Assembly (NCBI RefSeq): GCF_002158905.1
Contig: NZ_CP021431.1
Span: forward strand, 62,001 to 126,000
Direction: 5' to 3'
Source of the DNA: Yoonia vestfoldensis
GTDB lineage: Bacteria; Pseudomonadota; Alphaproteobacteria; Rhodobacterales; Rhodobacteraceae
DNA: 64,000 nucleotides
Part shown: piece after piece, positions 1 through 14,006 of the stretch
Layout: each line of letters opens with the position of its first letter
How positions within the stretch are numbered: the first letter of the stretch is position 1
Position numbers and translations under genes: made by a program
Notes under the pieces: generated by a model
The model's input: the letters and a program-made list of their open reading frames with translations, nothing else
Told to the model about the DNA's origin: nothing
The model's database searches: none

Positions 1-18
1 CGTGCGCCGCTAGGACTG

Positions 19-978
19 TCAGCTTTCGATATGTGCCATAGTTTCAAACAATGCGTCGTCGAGCGGCAACCCACTGTTAGGTGCCGTGAGCAATACATCT
101 CCATAAAAGATCGAGTTTGCCCCTGCCATGAAACACAAAATCTGATCACTTACTGAAAACCCGTCGCGACCCGCTGAAAGCCGCACGCGGGTCTTGGGGA
201 TCAAGATGCGGGCTGTTGCTACCATACGGACCATTTCCATCGGGTGAATGCGCGGCAAATGCCCTAAAGGTGTTCCAAGAACTGGTATCAAAGCATTGAT
301 AGGTACACTTTCCGGTTGTGGGTCAAAGCTTGCGAGCACCGCCAACATCTCAGCGCGATCACGCAGGCTTTCGCCCATACCGATGATCCCGCCACAACAA
401 ATCGTAATCCCAGCCGCCCGAACGTAATTCAGTGTTTCAAGCCGGTCACGGTAGGTTCTTGTGCCGATAATTTCGCCATAAAATTCGGGACCGGTATCAA
501 GGTTGTGGTTGTATGCAGTCAAGCCCGCGTCAGCCAGTGCTTCCGCTTGATGTGGTTGTAACATGCCAAGTGTGACGCAGGCCTCCATCCCCAACTGTCT
601 GACGCCGCGCACCATATCGAGAACAGCGTCAAATTCCGCGCCATCGCGCACTTTGCGCCAGGCCGCGCCCATGCAAAACCGATCCGCCCCCATCGCGCGC
701 GCCTGTGCCGCCATTTCTATGACCAGATCGGGGCTCATGAAATGTTCTTTTTGCAATCCGACCTCTTTGTGGTGTGCAGATTGCGGGCAGTAGGCGCAGT
801 CTTCGGGACAGCCGCCGGTCTTCACGCTAAGCAAGCTGGCCTTCTGAATGTCTTCTACATCGTGATGCGTCCGGTGAACGGACGCCGCGTTGTGCAATAG
901 CGTCAGCAACGGGCTGCGTAGCAAGGCTTCGGCTTTGTCAGCCAAAGGTGCTATATCTAGGCTTGCGAGATCAAGCAT
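19..978 (-). CDS. bioB: Biotin synthase BioB
   Basis: Radical-SAM enzyme that inserts sulfur into dethiobiotin, the last step of biotin synthesis in the cytoplasm. The 319-residue protein has the CxxxCxxC cluster motif ([13 protein letters not shown], Cys57, 61, 64) for the 4Fe-4S/SAM site, the YNHNLDT motif and a late VRLSAGRDG segment holding the arginine ligand expected for the 2Fe-2S cluster. Length is normal for the family. It is the third gene of a minus-strand set bioR-bioY-bioB, four bases after bioY, so it is probably co-transcribed from the BioR-controlled promoter upstream of bioY. No other biotin synthesis genes (bioF, bioD, bioA) are in the window. Confidence 0.97.
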   Translation of the reverse strand: MLDLASLDIAPLADKAEALLRSPLLTLLHNAASVHRTHHDVEDIQKASLLSVKTGGCPEDCAYCPQSAHHKEVGLQKEHFMSPDLVIEMAAQARAMGADRFCMGAAWRKVRDGAEFDAVLDMVRGVRQLGMEACVTLGMLQPHQAEALADAGLTAYNHNLDTGPEFYGEIIGTRTYRDRLETLNYVRAAGITICCGGIIGMGESLRDRAEMLAVLASFDPQPESVPINALIPVLGTPLGHLPRIHPMEMVRMVATARILIPKTRVRLSAGRDGFSVSDQILCFMAGANSIFYGDVLLTAPNSGLPLDDALFETMAHIES

Positions 979-982
979 AAGA

Positions 983-1540
983 TCAATTCCTAACCCAGCG
1001 CCTCAAGCCTGCGGGTGCATACGCAACGAGTACCGCAGCCAGAGCAACTTTTACAAGATCGCCAAGAAGAAAGGGCGTCAGGCCAAATGCTAGAAGTTTG
1101 TCCGCGGGGACGAACTGCGCTAGCCAAACCAGTCCGGCACCATAGATTGCAGCCAAACCAAGAGGCATTGCAAACCAAACAGCTTTTATACCGAAGCGAT
1201 CAACGGCCCAGCCCACAAGAGCCGCCGCAATAAGAAAGCCGAACAAATAACCACCAGTTGGACCAGCCATGTATGCAAGACCTACGCCTTTTTCGGGGGT
1301 GCCGGCGAAGACGGGCAGTCCGGCAGCCCCTGCCATTAGATATGCCAACATGCTTACTGCGCCCAATTGAAGGCCGCCGATACCGCCGATCAGAAGAACA
1401 GCGGCAACCTGCATCGTCATCGGCACTGGAAAGAAGGGGACCGTCACCTTCGCCGAAACCGTCAGGATACAAACAGCCAGAGCGACTTTAAGTAAGCGGC
1501 TGTTGGCGAGGGACATATGGCGTGGCAGAGTTTTTTGCAT
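983..1540 (-). CDS. bioY: Biotin transporter BioY (ECF S component)
   Basis: Substrate-binding membrane subunit for biotin uptake. The 185 residues form about six hydrophobic segments and carry the family signature near the middle ([20 protein letters not shown], then GLPVFAG and PTGGYLFGF). No bioM or bioN energising genes are adjacent, so it either acts alone or uses a shared ECF module. The ATG at 1540 is preceded by an AAGAG-type ribosome site; a second ATG eight codons in is possible. A BioR box lies just upstream, so biotin-dependent repression of bioY-bioB is expected. Confidence 0.95.
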   Translation of the reverse strand: MQKTLPRHMSLANSRLLKVALAVCILTVSAKVTVPFFPVPMTMQVAAVLLIGGIGGLQLGAVSMLAYLMAGAAGLPVFAGTPEKGVGLAYMAGPTGGYLFGFLIAAALVGWAVDRFGIKAVWFAMPLGLAAIYGAGLVWLAQFVPADKLLAFGLTPFLLGDLVKVALAAVLVAYAPAGLRRWVRN

Positions 1541-1551
1541 CGGTTTCTCTT

Positions 1552-1561
1552 TTATCTATAA
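1552..1561. promoter_or_regulatory. BioR operator box, proximal to bioY
   Basis: The plus strand reads TTATCTATAA, an exact match to the alphaproteobacterial BioR consensus TTATMKATAA as I know it. It sits 12 bases upstream of the bioY start codon, a position where bound repressor would block initiation. The adjacent upstream gene is a GntR-family regulator that fits BioR. Confidence 0.85.
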
Positions 1562-1588
1562 AAATGCAATCCGCGATCGCGAATCATA

Positions 1589-1598
1589 TTATTTATAG
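1589..1598. promoter_or_regulatory. Second BioR-like operator box
   Basis: TTATTTATAG lies 28 bases upstream of the first box in the bioR-bioY gap and differs from the consensus at two positions. Two boxes in one short intergenic region suggest dimer pairs on one face of the promoter or autoregulatory readthrough control; this is inference. Confidence 0.65.
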
Positions 1599-1628
1599 AT
1601 TTAAATTCAAGGCACGTACAAGAGGTAG

Positions 1629-2228
1629 TCAGCGGCGCAAGTGCCGTATGAGAACTTGGCAAGCTGCTTGAGCATCCGCGCGCGCCAAAGCATGAACAAT
1701 TGCGCCGTGGTCCCGATCTGATGATTTGACCCAATCTTCACGCCATCGAGAGTGGAAACGATGCGCCGACAGGCGTTGCAGTTGCGCAATGCGTTGGAGT
1801 AAGCGTGGACGCTCGCACGCGTCGAGGATAGTTAAGTGGAAAGTTCGATTAGCCTTTTCCCAGCCAATTGGCTCGGATGCATTGTCGCAAGATGTTCTTG
1901 CCGCCTCGATTTCGATAAGTTTCGCAGACGTCATTTTGCTCGTCGCGCGATGCAGGGCGAGAGGTTCCAACGCCAGTCTCATTTCCTGAATCTCAAGATG
2001 GTCTTCTGGCGATAGAGAAAACACACGGACGCCGCGACGTGGCTCCGTAGTTGCCAGTTCCATCTGAACGAGCCGCTGTAATGCTTCGCGCACCGGTACG
2101 TGGCTACTTTGAAAGCGGTCGGCAATATGATCCTGTCCAAGACGTGATCCGGGTGGAATCTCACCGCGAATAATTTCTTCAGCCAGCGCTTCGGCGATAA
2201 GGGCGGGTTTTGTAGATAATTTCGTCAT
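1629..2228 (-). CDS. bioR: GntR-family biotin regulator BioR
   Basis: A 199-residue regulator with an N-terminal winged helix of the GntR type (IIRGEIPPGSRLGQDHIADRF, then VPVREALQRLV) and a C-terminal FCD-type helical ligand domain (EMRLALEPLALHRA, FHLTILDA). In alphaproteobacteria lacking a DNA-binding BirA, a protein of this type represses biotin genes at TTAT(C/A)TATAA boxes. Two such boxes lie directly downstream, before bioY. Its place as first gene of bioR-bioY-bioB supports the name. The ATG at 2228 is the first in frame. Another GntR function is possible but unlikely given the boxes. Confidence 0.85.
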   Translation of the reverse strand: MTKLSTKPALIAEALAEEIIRGEIPPGSRLGQDHIADRFQSSHVPVREALQRLVQMELATTEPRRGVRVFSLSPEDHLEIQEMRLALEPLALHRATSKMTSAKLIEIEAARTSCDNASEPIGWEKANRTFHLTILDACERPRLLQRIAQLQRLSAHRFHSRWREDWVKSSDRDHGAIVHALARADAQAACQVLIRHLRR

Positions 2229-2365
2229 GAACGTGGTCTATCGCAATGAATACACTTTGCGAAGTTAAGATCTGACAATCATTCCGCCCATGCGTCTGAA
2301 ATTTGTGAACCCATTTGGTGCTGCAGGGCTCAGATGAATTTTTTGCGGCACCTTCCGACGCGTGC

Positions 2366-3223
2366 TTATTTGCCCAACGGATCAATTGCGATATTGTCGA
2401 TCAATCTCACACCGGCCAGCCACGCCGCTGCCAGAAGCCGCGCGGGACGCTCTGGGCTGTCCATCAATTCAAGTTTATCCGCCGATCTTAAATCGAGATA
2501 CTCGACCTCGGTGAACCTGGCCCGCTCGATCCGCTTAATCGCTTCGGTCTTCAAAACGACTAGATCACCCCCTGCGGCCAACCCCTCAGCCATTTCTTCC
2601 ATAGCGCGGTTCAGCTCTGGCGCCCATGCGCGCGCTCGGTCTGACAACAGCAGGTTGCGCGACGACATCGCCAATCCGTCTTCTTCGCGAATTGTTGGGC
2701 ATGCAACGACTTGTATTGGCAAATCCAAATCCCGCGCAAGCTGTGTAACAACCTGTAGCTGCTGGTAATCTTTCTCACCAAAATAGGCCCGATCCGCTTG
2801 GGTTTGGCTGAACAGCTTTGCCACAATTGTTGCTACACCATCAAAATGCCCGGGCCGATGTGCGCCGCACAGCCCTTGTGTGATAACTTCAACAGAGACA
2901 GTTGTTGCAAACCCGACCGGGTACATCTGCGCCCCGTCTGGAACGTAAACCACATCTGCCTTAAGCGAGATCAACTTGCGCGCATCCTCTTGCTCTGTGC
3001 GCGGATAGTTTTCGTAATCGGCTGGCGTGTTGAACTGCTTTGGGTTGATGAAAATCGTCACAATTGCGCGATCACACTGCGCCTTGGCGGCCCTAACAAG
3101 GCTTAGATGCCCCTGATGCAACGCGCCCATTGTCGGGACAACACCGACGCTTTCCCCTGAAGCCTTCCAACCGGCAACAACTTCGCGCAGTTCAGCCAGC
3201 GTTCGAATAATCTTGGGTGTCAT
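2366..3223 (-). CDS. panC: Pantothenate synthetase PanC
   Basis: ATP-dependent ligase joining pantoate to beta-alanine to give pantothenate. The 285 residues show the nucleotidyltransferase motif HQGHLSL (residues about 36-42) after VPTMGAL, the [10 protein letters not shown] segment and the SSRNLLL segment expected for the active site. Its ATG overlaps the panB stop by four bases (ATGA), giving translational coupling in a panB-panC operon. Length is normal. No panD or panE is present in the window, so beta-alanine and pantoate must come from elsewhere. Confidence 0.96.
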   Translation of the reverse strand: MTPKIIRTLAELREVVAGWKASGESVGVVPTMGALHQGHLSLVRAAKAQCDRAIVTIFINPKQFNTPADYENYPRTEQEDARKLISLKADVVYVPDGAQMYPVGFATTVSVEVITQGLCGAHRPGHFDGVATIVAKLFSQTQADRAYFGEKDYQQLQVVTQLARDLDLPIQVVACPTIREEDGLAMSSRNLLLSDRARAWAPELNRAMEEMAEGLAAGGDLVVLKTEAIKRIERARFTEVEYLDLRSADKLELMDSPERPARLLAAAWLAGVRLIDNIAIDPLGK

Positions 3224-4047
3224 GTTTCGGAAACCTGGTCAGCAAACACATGCTCGGGCCCAGGAAACGCTCGTGCCTTCACCTCGTCTGCATAGGCTAG
3301 AACAGCGACTTTGGCCTCGTCGCCCAAATATGCGTAGCGCTTTACGAATTTTGCCTTAAACGCGGTGAACAGTCCCAGCATGTCGTCGACGACCAAAATC
3401 TGCCCATCGCATTTTGCCGACGCGCCAATACCGATGGTCGGGATCGGCACGTCGCGGGTTATCTGATCGGCCAAGCTTTCGGGCACTTTCTCCAGCACAA
3501 CCGCGAACGCGCCCGCTTCTGCGACGGCCTTTGCATCTGCCATCAATTGATCACCGGTATCCCCACGTCCCTGCACTTTGTAGCCACCCAAAGTATGAAT
3601 AGATTGCGGCGTCAGTCCGATATGGGCCATCACTGGGATGCCCCGCTGGGTAAGAAACGCGATCGTCTCGGCCATGACCTGTCCGCCTTCTAGCTTAACC
3701 GCGCCAGCGCCTGTTTCTCGCATCAGAATGGCGGCGTTGGCAAAGGCTTGTTCTGGGCTTTGTTCATAACTGCTGAACGGCATGTCTACGACCAACATGG
3801 ATCGCGACAATCCTCTTCTGACAGCTTGGCCATGCAAGATCATCATCTCCATCGTCACATCGAGTGTAGACGCCAAGCCATGCAGTACCATCCCGACGGA
3901 ATCCCCAACCAGTACGAAATCACAAACCCCATCCATGACTTCGGCCATCGGCGTCGTGTAGGCGGTCAAGCTTACGATAGGCGTCCCACCCTTTTGGCCC
4001 AAAATATCCATCGGCATCGGGGCAGTCTTGCGAGCGGTGGAACTCAT
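3220..4047 (-). CDS. panB: Ketopantoate hydroxymethyltransferase PanB
   Basis: Uses 5,10-methylene-THF to convert alpha-ketoisovalerate to ketopantoate, the first committed step of pantothenate synthesis. The 275-residue TIM-barrel protein has the metal-binding [12 protein letters not shown] motif, the early [15 protein letters not shown] motif and the GGYKVQGRG segment. It is the first gene of a two-gene operon with panC. No regulatory site upstream was recognised. Nothing unusual. Confidence 0.96.
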   Translation of the reverse strand: MSSTARKTAPMPMDILGQKGGTPIVSLTAYTTPMAEVMDGVCDFVLVGDSVGMVLHGLASTLDVTMEMMILHGQAVRRGLSRSMLVVDMPFSSYEQSPEQAFANAAILMRETGAGAVKLEGGQVMAETIAFLTQRGIPVMAHIGLTPQSIHTLGGYKVQGRGDTGDQLMADAKAVAEAGAFAVVLEKVPESLADQITRDVPIPTIGIGASAKCDGQILVVDDMLGLFTAFKAKFVKRYAYLGDEAKVAVLAYADEVKARAFPGPEHVFADQVSET

Positions 4048-4286
4048 GCATGCAGTCCTCTCTGAGCGAGTTTTCGATTACGTACTAATATTCTGTCAAT
4101 CTGCATGGGAACAACCCACTACTATTCTAAAACCCTAAAGGTACCGGCAGAGGTTGAAGAATCCAATGTCAAGGCGGCCATTGGTTCTATCCGCTGCATC
4201 GGTCAAAGTGGGCGCTGCCGTAAGAAGTATCAAACGATCATGACCGCTTCAAAATGACGAACGGCTCCAACCATTCGTCAGAATTT

Positions 4287-4916
4287 TCAGATATCAATCC
4301 TTTCTGCTATGCTCGGCGCGTCTTCGAGCTCGACCCCCAGATATCTGACGGTGCTATCAACCTTTGTGTGGCCATGCAGAAGCTGAACAGCACGCAGGTT
4401 GCCTGTCTTGCGATAGATTTCCGCCACTTTCGTTTGGCGTATAGAATGGGTGCCGTAGCGACTTGGTTCCAAACCAACCGAGACGACCCAATCCCGAACC
4501 AAACGCCTATACTGGCGTGTTGATATGTGCGGCCGAAGAAATCGGCTCGGAAATAAGAACTGTGCATCCGGTCATTTCCGGAGACTTGATCCAGTCGGTC
4601 ACCGTTTATGCGTGTTTTCAGCAAGTTCAAACTGCACAGGCTTGTTCGTTTCGCTTTGAACGACGGACGCGCGTTCACGAATTCGGACGTCCCTGAGAAG
4701 GTCAATGACCTTCAGAGACACCAAGTCGCAACAGCGCAACTTGCTATCGATTGCGACATTGAACAGAGCCAGATCGTGAAGATTGCCTGCGAGTTCAAGG
4801 CGTGCGCGGATGGCCCAAACCTGTTTGGGAAGTAGCGAACGCTTTTGCCCGACAAGGCGGCCCCTATTCCAAGCTCTGCGGTTAGGGGTGACGGCGGGAA
4901 GTTGGACTCTCGGCAT
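4287..4916 (-). pseudogene. Decayed small tyrosine recombinase
   Basis: A damaged paralogue of the intact recombinase at 15346-15978. N-terminal and C-terminal portions lie in the same frame and align along their length (GRLVGQKRSLLPKQVWAIRA; then RLVRDWV, HSIR, HGHTKVDSTVRYLGVE). Between about 4555 and 4603 the frame contains two TGA stops, while the +1 frame there matches the intact protein (WIKSPEMTGC versus WVCSPEMLGC). Two compensating frameshift indels therefore broke the gene. The natural start is the ATG at 4916 behind GGAGG, as in the intact copy. It should no longer yield an active integrase. Confidence 0.85.
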
Positions 4917-5296
4917 GATTTGCCCTCCACCAACCCTCCAGCCCAAACATCAACATAGCGCTGACGACGTATTATGGCCTAAAAACTTATGTCGGCTTCG
5001 CTGCTGGCGCACGATCAAGTGTTTCTGCAAAAAGCAAAAGGCGGCTTAGAGTCCACATTGACCAATTCTGCGTCTTGCGCGAAGGTCTGCTCTTAATGAC
5101 AAGTCTTGATGGGACCTTCGAACAGAGAAGTTTTTGGTCGCTGGCCCTCATGAATTTGTCTCAGGCTGAGTTATTGTGATCTGGCGCGTTCAATGGAGAT
5201 GACCAATGCGAGGCAGTTGCTTGTGTAGTACAGTGAATTTTCAGGCGTCTAGTCGCATGAGGTCGGCTGCTAACACACGTTCTTCGAGAATACCGC
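4917..5296. other. Non-coding stretch, nothing recognised
   Basis: About 380 bases between the decayed recombinase and the ABC-ATPase fragment. I see no convincing gene, RNA or repeat in it. The stretch just upstream of 4916 resembles the leader of the intact recombinase at about 15979-16010 (GGAGG and a shared CCTCCA-rich block). Confidence 0.5.
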
Positions 5297-5587
5297 ATGA
5301 TTGAGTTGTCAGACATCCATGTCACCTTGGGGCGCGGCAAAGGGCGCACGGATATTCGCGCCCCAAACCTGAGCGTGGCGGCGGGTGAAGCGGCGTGTCT
5401 GTCAGGCCAAAATGGGAGCGGCAAGACAACGCTTTTGCGGGTGTTGGCAGGGTCGGTCAGCCCAGCGACAGGACAAGTGCGTGTCCAGCGTCCAACAGTC
5501 GCTTTCACAGATATAGACCGCCAATTGCAGGCGTATTTTGGCCGTTCGCTTCCAGCATTTACGATGACTCATCAGAGTGGTCCTTGA
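5297..5587 (+). pseudogene. Truncated ABC transporter ATPase
   Basis: The first 96 residues of an ABC ATPase: a beta-strand start (MIELSDIHVTL), Walker A GQNGSGKTTLLRVLAG (residues about 38-53), and then premature divergence and a stop. There is no Q-loop, LSGGQ signature, Walker B or H-loop, so it cannot hydrolyse ATP in the usual way. It lies directly before the TPP riboswitch and thi operon, which suggests a remnant of a thiamine or pyrimidine-precursor transporter, but the substrate cannot be read from this fragment. Confidence 0.65.
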
Positions 5588-5619
5588 TCTTCTGAAATCT
5601 ATTAGATACGTAAGTTTCA

Positions 5620-8596
<2,977 letters not shown>

Positions 8597-8763
8597 CGTT
8601 TCGGCTTTGACGTTTGCGTCCGCACTTGATGAACTTGGGTATTCAAACCCTGCCATCGCCACCGCGCTGAATGGCATGTTTATCCCACGCGACGCCCGCG
8701 AAATGACGCAGATAAACGAAGGTGACCGCCTCGAAGTCCTCGCTCCGATGCAGGGAGGCTGAA

Positions 8764-9531
8764 ATGCAGCTTTATGGCATTGAAATCACCTCCCGGCTTT
8801 TGCTGGGCACCGCGCAATACCCGTCGCCCTCGATCCTTCGGGATGCAATCACCGCCAGTGGTACGGAAATCATCACCGTTTCGCTGCGACGGGAAACTGT
8901 TGATGGGTCGGGGGCAGGGTTTTGGGCCGGTTTGCGCGCCCTAAATATGCACATCCTGCCCAACACCGCCGGATGTTATTGCGTACAAGAGGCCGTGACG
9001 ACCGCGCATATGGCGCGTGAGGTTTTTGGAACGGACTGGATCAAGCTGGAGGTGATCGGTCATGCAGACACGTTGCAGCCGGACGTTTTCGCGCTGGTCG
9101 AGGCCGCGCGCGTGCTTTGCGGCGACGGGTTCAAAGTTTTCCCCTACACGACGGACGATCTTGTGGTGGGTGAAAAGCTGATTGAGGCTGGCTGTGAGGT
9201 TTTGATGCCGTGGGGGGCGCCGATTGGGTCGGGCCAAGGTTTGCGCACGCCGGATGCACTGCGCAGCATGCGCGCCCATTTTCCGGACATTCCGTTAATC
9301 GTGGATGCAGGGATCGGGCGGCCATCGGACGCCGCCCATGCGATGGAACTTGGCATGGATGCGGTTTTGTTGAACACGGCCGTGGCCAAGGCGGGTGAAC
9401 CGGCAAAAATGGCGCATGCCATGGCCTTGGCGATTGAAGCCGGGCGCGCGGGCTTTGCCGCCGACCTGATGGAGCCACGCGACATGGCCGTGCCATCAAC
9501 GCCCATCATGGGGCTGGCGAAATTGGCATGA
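8764..9531 (+). CDS. thiG: Thiazole synthase ThiG
   Basis: Condenses deoxyxylulose 5-phosphate, iminoglycine and ThiS-thiocarboxylate to the thiazole phosphate. The 255-residue TIM barrel shows the family motifs [43 protein letters not shown] and [19 protein letters not shown] use the ATG at 8764 (MQLYGIE), just after thiS, because longer in-frame starts overlap thiS with unrelated residues. AATGPAS-type catalytic lysine is in the WIKLE segment. Confidence 0.95.
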   Translation: MQLYGIEITSRLLLGTAQYPSPSILRDAITASGTEIITVSLRRETVDGSGAGFWAGLRALNMHILPNTAGCYCVQEAVTTAHMAREVFGTDWIKLEVIGHADTLQPDVFALVEAARVLCGDGFKVFPYTTDDLVVGEKLIEAGCEVLMPWGAPIGSGQGLRTPDALRSMRAHFPDIPLIVDAGIGRPSDAAHAMELGMDAVLLNTAVAKAGEPAKMAHAMALAIEAGRAGFAADLMEPRDMAVPSTPIMGLAKLA

Positions 9532-10124
9532 TGGAACGGTTTTATCTAATTGTCAGTCATGTTGCCCGCCTGGAATTGTTGGTGCCTCTCGGGGTGAAGC
9601 TTGTGCAGTTGCGGATCAAGGATCAACCTGACACCGAAATCCGCCGCCAGATAACGCGGGCCCGCGATTTTTGTGCCGTGCACGGTGCGCAACTGGTTGT
9701 GAATGATCATTGGCGCGCCGCCATCGATTTGCGCTGTCGTTTTGTGCATTTGGGGCAAGAGGATATGCAAACCGCGGATTTCGTGGCCTTGCGAACAGCC
9801 GGGGTTCGCGTTGGGCTGTCGACCCACGATGAGGCGGAATTGGATCGCGCGCTGTCGCACGATCCGGCTTATGTCGCACTTGGGCCGGTCTATCCGACGC
9901 TGTTAAAGAAAATGAAATGGGGGCCACAGGGGCTAGAACGGGTGGCGCAGTGGAAAAAAATCGCTGGTCAAACGCCCGTGGTCGCCATTGGCGGGCTTAC
10001 GCCGGATCGATTGCCGGGCGTGTTTGCAGCAGGGGCTGACAGCGCGGCAGTGGTGACGGACATCCAGATGGCAGATGATCCCGAAGCGCGGACCAGAACA
10101 TGGCTGACGGCGTGTGCGTCATGA
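9528..10124 (+). CDS. thiE: Thiamine phosphate synthase ThiE
   Basis: Joins HMP-PP and the thiazole phosphate into thiamine monophosphate. The 198-residue protein retains [48 protein letters not shown] and [28 protein letters not shown], the substrate- and phosphate-binding loops of the family. Its start overlaps the thiG stop (ATGATGG). It is slightly shorter than typical ThiE but complete. Confidence 0.93.
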   Translation: MMERFYLIVSHVARLELLVPLGVKLVQLRIKDQPDTEIRRQITRARDFCAVHGAQLVVNDHWRAAIDLRCRFVHLGQEDMQTADFVALRTAGVRVGLSTHDEAELDRALSHDPAYVALGPVYPTLLKKMKWGPQGLERVAQWKKIAGQTPVVAIGGLTPDRLPGVFAAGADSAAVVTDIQMADDPEARTRTWLTACAS

Positions 10125-11089
10125 ACCGGTATGCGCGTCAAATAATCCTGCCTGAAATCGGGACTGAGGGGCAATCAAAGCTAAGCCGCGCCCGTGTTCT
10201 GGTGGTGGGGGCAGGCGGGCTGGGCTGCCCCGTGTTGCAATATCTTGTCGGGGCAGGGGTCGGGCAGATTACGGTGCTGGATCCTGATATCGTCGAAGAA
10301 AGCAATTTGCACCGCCAACCGCTTTATACGATGTCGGATGTGGGACGGCCCAAGGTGTTGGCCGCCCGTGATCACCTGTTGGATGCCAATCCCGCATCGT
10401 CATTACAGACACATATGACGTCACTTTACCCCGGTAATGCGGCGGCACTGGTGAACGATGCAGACGTGGTCGTTGATGCGGCTGACAGTTTTGCCGTGAC
10501 TTATACGCTGTCGGATGCCTGCAAAATTGCCGGTGTGCCCCTGATTTCCGCCAGTGTCCTTGGCCAATCCGGTTATGCGGGCGGGTTTTGCGGGCCTGCG
10601 CCGTCAGTTCGCGCCATTTTCCCTGATTTGCCAGCGCGCGCGGGCACATGCGCCACGGCTGGTGTGATGGGGCCGGTCGTGGGCATGATCGGCACGGTGC
10701 AGGCGCAAATGGTGCTTCAAATCATACTGGGCCACGCGCCCAGCCCGCTTGGGCGGATCGTGACGTTTGACGCGTCTACGTGGCATTTTGGGGGCTTTTG
10801 TTTTGCCGGTACGCCGGAACCGCAACATCGGCCTTCGTTCGTGGGGCGTGCGGACATTTGCGGCGATGACCACGTAATCGAATTGCGTACCGAAGAAGAG
10901 GCGCGGGATACCATCACGTCGCAGGCCGAAAGATGGAGCGTTGAAACGATCCCTGATTTTGTGCCGCGGGCCGGACGCCGCGTGGTTTTGTGTTGTGCAA
11001 CGGGGGTACGGGCGTGGCGCGCGGCATCAATCCTCAATGAAAACGGGATCACAAATACAGCCTTGCTTGCAATAAGGTGCTGCGAATGA
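10121..11089 (+). CDS. thiF: ThiF-type adenylyltransferase with C-terminal rhodanese-like domain
   Basis: Activates the ThiS C-terminus as an acyl-adenylate for sulfur loading. About 322 residues from MNRYARQI, whose ATG overlaps the thiE stop. Residues 1-230 are an E1-like ThiF/MoeB domain (VVGAGGLGCPVLQYLVGAGVG, then DPDIVEESNLHRQ). The zinc-type cysteines of classic ThiF are not obvious. The last 80 residues resemble a rhodanese domain with an active-site-like CATGVRAWRAA loop, suggesting that persulfide delivery is fused to the activating enzyme. Confidence 0.88.
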   Translation: MNRYARQIILPEIGTEGQSKLSRARVLVVGAGGLGCPVLQYLVGAGVGQITVLDPDIVEESNLHRQPLYTMSDVGRPKVLAARDHLLDANPASSLQTHMTSLYPGNAAALVNDADVVVDAADSFAVTYTLSDACKIAGVPLISASVLGQSGYAGGFCGPAPSVRAIFPDLPARAGTCATAGVMGPVVGMIGTVQAQMVLQIILGHAPSPLGRIVTFDASTWHFGGFCFAGTPEPQHRPSFVGRADICGDDHVIELRTEEEARDTITSQAERWSVETIPDFVPRAGRRVVLCCATGVRAWRAASILNENGITNTALLAIRCCE

Positions 11090-11814
11090 CGCGCGTGCTT
11101 TTGATTGGTGGAACGGACAGCAGCGGCGGCGCAGGATTGATGCGGGATGGGGCCGTGACATTTGATTTTGACTGCGTGCCTCTGCCGATTGTGACAGCGG
11201 TTACCGCGCAAACAGATCAGGCCGTTCAGGTTGTTCATCTGGTCCCGCCGGAGATCGTTGTTGCGCAACTGAAAACTGCTTTTGTCGGTGATCCACCGGA
11301 TGCAGTTAAGATCGGAATGGTGGGGACCCGTGAATGTGCGCGTGCCGTCGCAAGTGTGTTGATGAACTATCGGATCCCGATTGTTTTGGACCCGGTGTTG
11401 CACGCAAGTTCTGGCGCGGCTCTTTATGCTGGGGGGGGGGTTAGCCCGCTTACAAAAATTGCAACGCTTTTGACGCCAAACCTGAATGAGGCAGCGGCGT
11501 TGCTTAACCGTCGTCCGGCCACTGACGATGACGACATTGCGGACCAGGCACGGGCGTTGCGCGCTCGCGGTGTCAACGCAGTGTTGATGAAAGGGGGACA
11601 TTCACAGGACCATGAGTGCACGGATCACCTGTTTGATGCCGGCGGACATCACCTATTTACGGGCAAGCGGCAGCCAATGACGCGCCGCGGCACCGGATGT
11701 ACCCTTGCGACCGCCATAGCGTGCCGTTTAGGGGCACATCGACAGCTTGTTGATGCGTGCCGGGATGCGTTTGACTATACGAAAATGTGGATTTCGGCTG
11801 GCCAGTTGCCCTGA
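11086..11814 (+). CDS. thiD: HMP/HMP-P kinase ThiD
   Basis: Phosphorylates hydroxymethylpyrimidine and its phosphate to HMP-PP. The 242-residue ribokinase-fold protein shows LLIGGTDSSGGAGLMRD at the N-terminus, PIVLDPVLHASSG in the middle and the anion hole RRGTGCTLATAIACRLG. The ATG overlaps the thiF stop. It is the last gene of the thi operon; thiL and thiM are not present here. Confidence 0.93.
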   Translation: MTRVLLIGGTDSSGGAGLMRDGAVTFDFDCVPLPIVTAVTAQTDQAVQVVHLVPPEIVVAQLKTAFVGDPPDAVKIGMVGTRECARAVASVLMNYRIPIVLDPVLHASSGAALYAGGGVSPLTKIATLLTPNLNEAAALLNRRPATDDDDIADQARALRARGVNAVLMKGGHSQDHECTDHLFDAGGHHLFTGKRQPMTRRGTGCTLATAIACRLGAHRQLVDACRDAFDYTKMWISAGQLP

Positions 11815-11884
11815 CCGCAGAGGCCCAATTCACAAGGCCCACGCCTTGCGACGCATAATTTCAGCCTTGTGTCTGGTGCTGATC

Positions 11885-12796
<912 letters not shown>

Positions 12797-12803
12797 GGCC
12801 GTC

Positions 12804-13271
12804 TTACCCACGCCCGCGATAGGTCGGGACACCTTGATCAGGAATCCAGACGCCGCTGGGTTGCGCGCCGGTCTGGAAAAAGACATCAATCGGGATGCCG
12901 CCGCGCGGATACCAATAGCCGCCCACGCGCAGCCATTTCGGCGCTAATGACTCAATCAGGCGCTTGCCGATCGTCACGGTGCAGTCTTCATGAAACGCGC
13001 CGTGGTTTCGGAACGAGCCCAAAAACAGCTTCAGTGATTTGCTTTCCACCAACCAGTCGCCTGGTACATAATCCAGCACGATATGGGCAAAATCCGGCTG
13101 GCCGGTCATGGGGCAAAGCGAGGTGAACTCTGGCGCGGTAAAGCGCACGGCGTAATCGGTCCCCGCCTGCGGGTTCGGGACCCGTTCCAGCACAGCCTCT
13201 TCCGGGGTTTTCGGCAGCGTGGTTTGGCCGCCCAACATGGTGAGGTTTTTGTAGATATCTTCGTTTGACAT
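12804..13271 (-). CDS. queF: NADPH-dependent preQ0 reductase QueF
   Basis: Reduces preQ0 (7-cyano-7-deazaguanine) to preQ1, a step toward queuosine in tRNA. The 155-residue unimodular form carries the catalytic cysteine in [15 protein letters not shown], the NADPH-binding [15 protein letters not shown] and the FHEDC segment. It is the last gene of queC-queD-queE-queF and ends seven bases from the convergent bluB stop. Confidence 0.95.
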   Translation of the reverse strand: MSNEDIYKNLTMLGGQTTLPKTPEEAVLERVPNPQAGTDYAVRFTAPEFTSLCPMTGQPDFAHIVLDYVPGDWLVESKSLKLFLGSFRNHGAFHEDCTVTIGKRLIESLAPKWLRVGGYWYPRGGIPIDVFFQTGAQPSGVWIPDQGVPTYRGRG

Positions 13272-13286
13272 AATCAGTTCCTTGTC

Positions 13287-14006
13287 TCACACGCCGCGCT
13301 TGTTGCCCCAGATCAGGGTATGAAGCTGCGGCAGAATATGGGGGGTGAACCAGCGGTCACCCAGTGTTTTGTCGACCAGCCACTGCATGCGGTCGATGAT
13401 ACCATCTATGTCGATGACGGCGTCCTGCGCATCTGGCGGCGGTGGGGTATGATTGCCCGGCTGAAGATAAAGAGGCAGGGCGGCGTAGCGGCCGGCCACG
13501 TCGCGGGCCCAATTATAATCGACCTCGTCGAATATAACGATCTTCAGGACTGTCCGCGCGGTTTTGGCCTGCGCGAGGCAATCGTCAAACTTGTCCCAGT
13601 CCACGGTTTCACCCGATGAGGGCGGTTTGGGGCTGAGCACCAGAAGATCGAGGTTCTCAAACCAGTCCTGCGCAACCGACCCCTGCGTTTCCAGTGCAAA
13701 CTTGTACCCCTGCGCGTGGCCCATACTCATCAACGGACCAAAGTTCTGGATTGCAGGGTTGCCGCCCGAGAGGGACACGGTCAAAGGTGTGCCGCCCGAC
13801 AGATCCCAAACCTTGGCCCAAATGTCGTCGGTTGTCATTTTGGCCCAGTCGTGGCGGTATTCGCTGTCAACGGCGTGCAGGCTGTCACACCAGCTGCACC
13901 GATAATCACAGCCACCGGCCCGAACAAAGACCGTCGGCGCGCCGATCAACGCGCCTTCGCCCTGAATGGTGGGGCCGAAAATTTCGGCGATGCGTAATGC
14001 GGTCAT
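13287..14006 (-). CDS. queE: 7-carboxy-7-deazaguanine synthase QueE
   Basis: Radical-SAM enzyme converting 6-carboxytetrahydropterin to CDG. The 239-residue protein has the short-spaced cluster motif [10 protein letters not shown] (CxxxCxxC) near residue 33, preceded by [20 protein letters not shown], and the GGNPA motif for SAM binding. Its start overlaps the queD stop by four bases, consistent with tight coupling in the que operon. Confidence 0.95.
   Translation of the reverse strand: MTALRIAEIFGPTIQGEGALIGAPTVFVRAGGCDYRCSWCDSLHAVDSEYRHDWAKMTTDDIWAKVWDLSGGTPLTVSLSGGNPAIQNFGPLMSMGHAQGYKFALETQGSVAQDWFENLDLLVLSPKPPSSGETVDWDKFDDCLAQAKTARTVLKIVIFDEVDYNWARDVAGRYAALPLYLQPGNHTPPPPDAQDAVIDIDGIIDRMQWLVDKTLGDRWFTPHILPQLHTLIWGNKRGV

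Noticed and set aside
10717..11601. 294-codon minus-strand open frame across thiF and thiD
   Set aside because: Arg/Cys-rich antisense translation with no family pattern; both plus-strand genes are well supported.
12797..12820. GTAAG/CTTAC inverted repeat between bluB and queF stops as a terminator
   Set aside because: Five-base stem with no T run; too weak to call.
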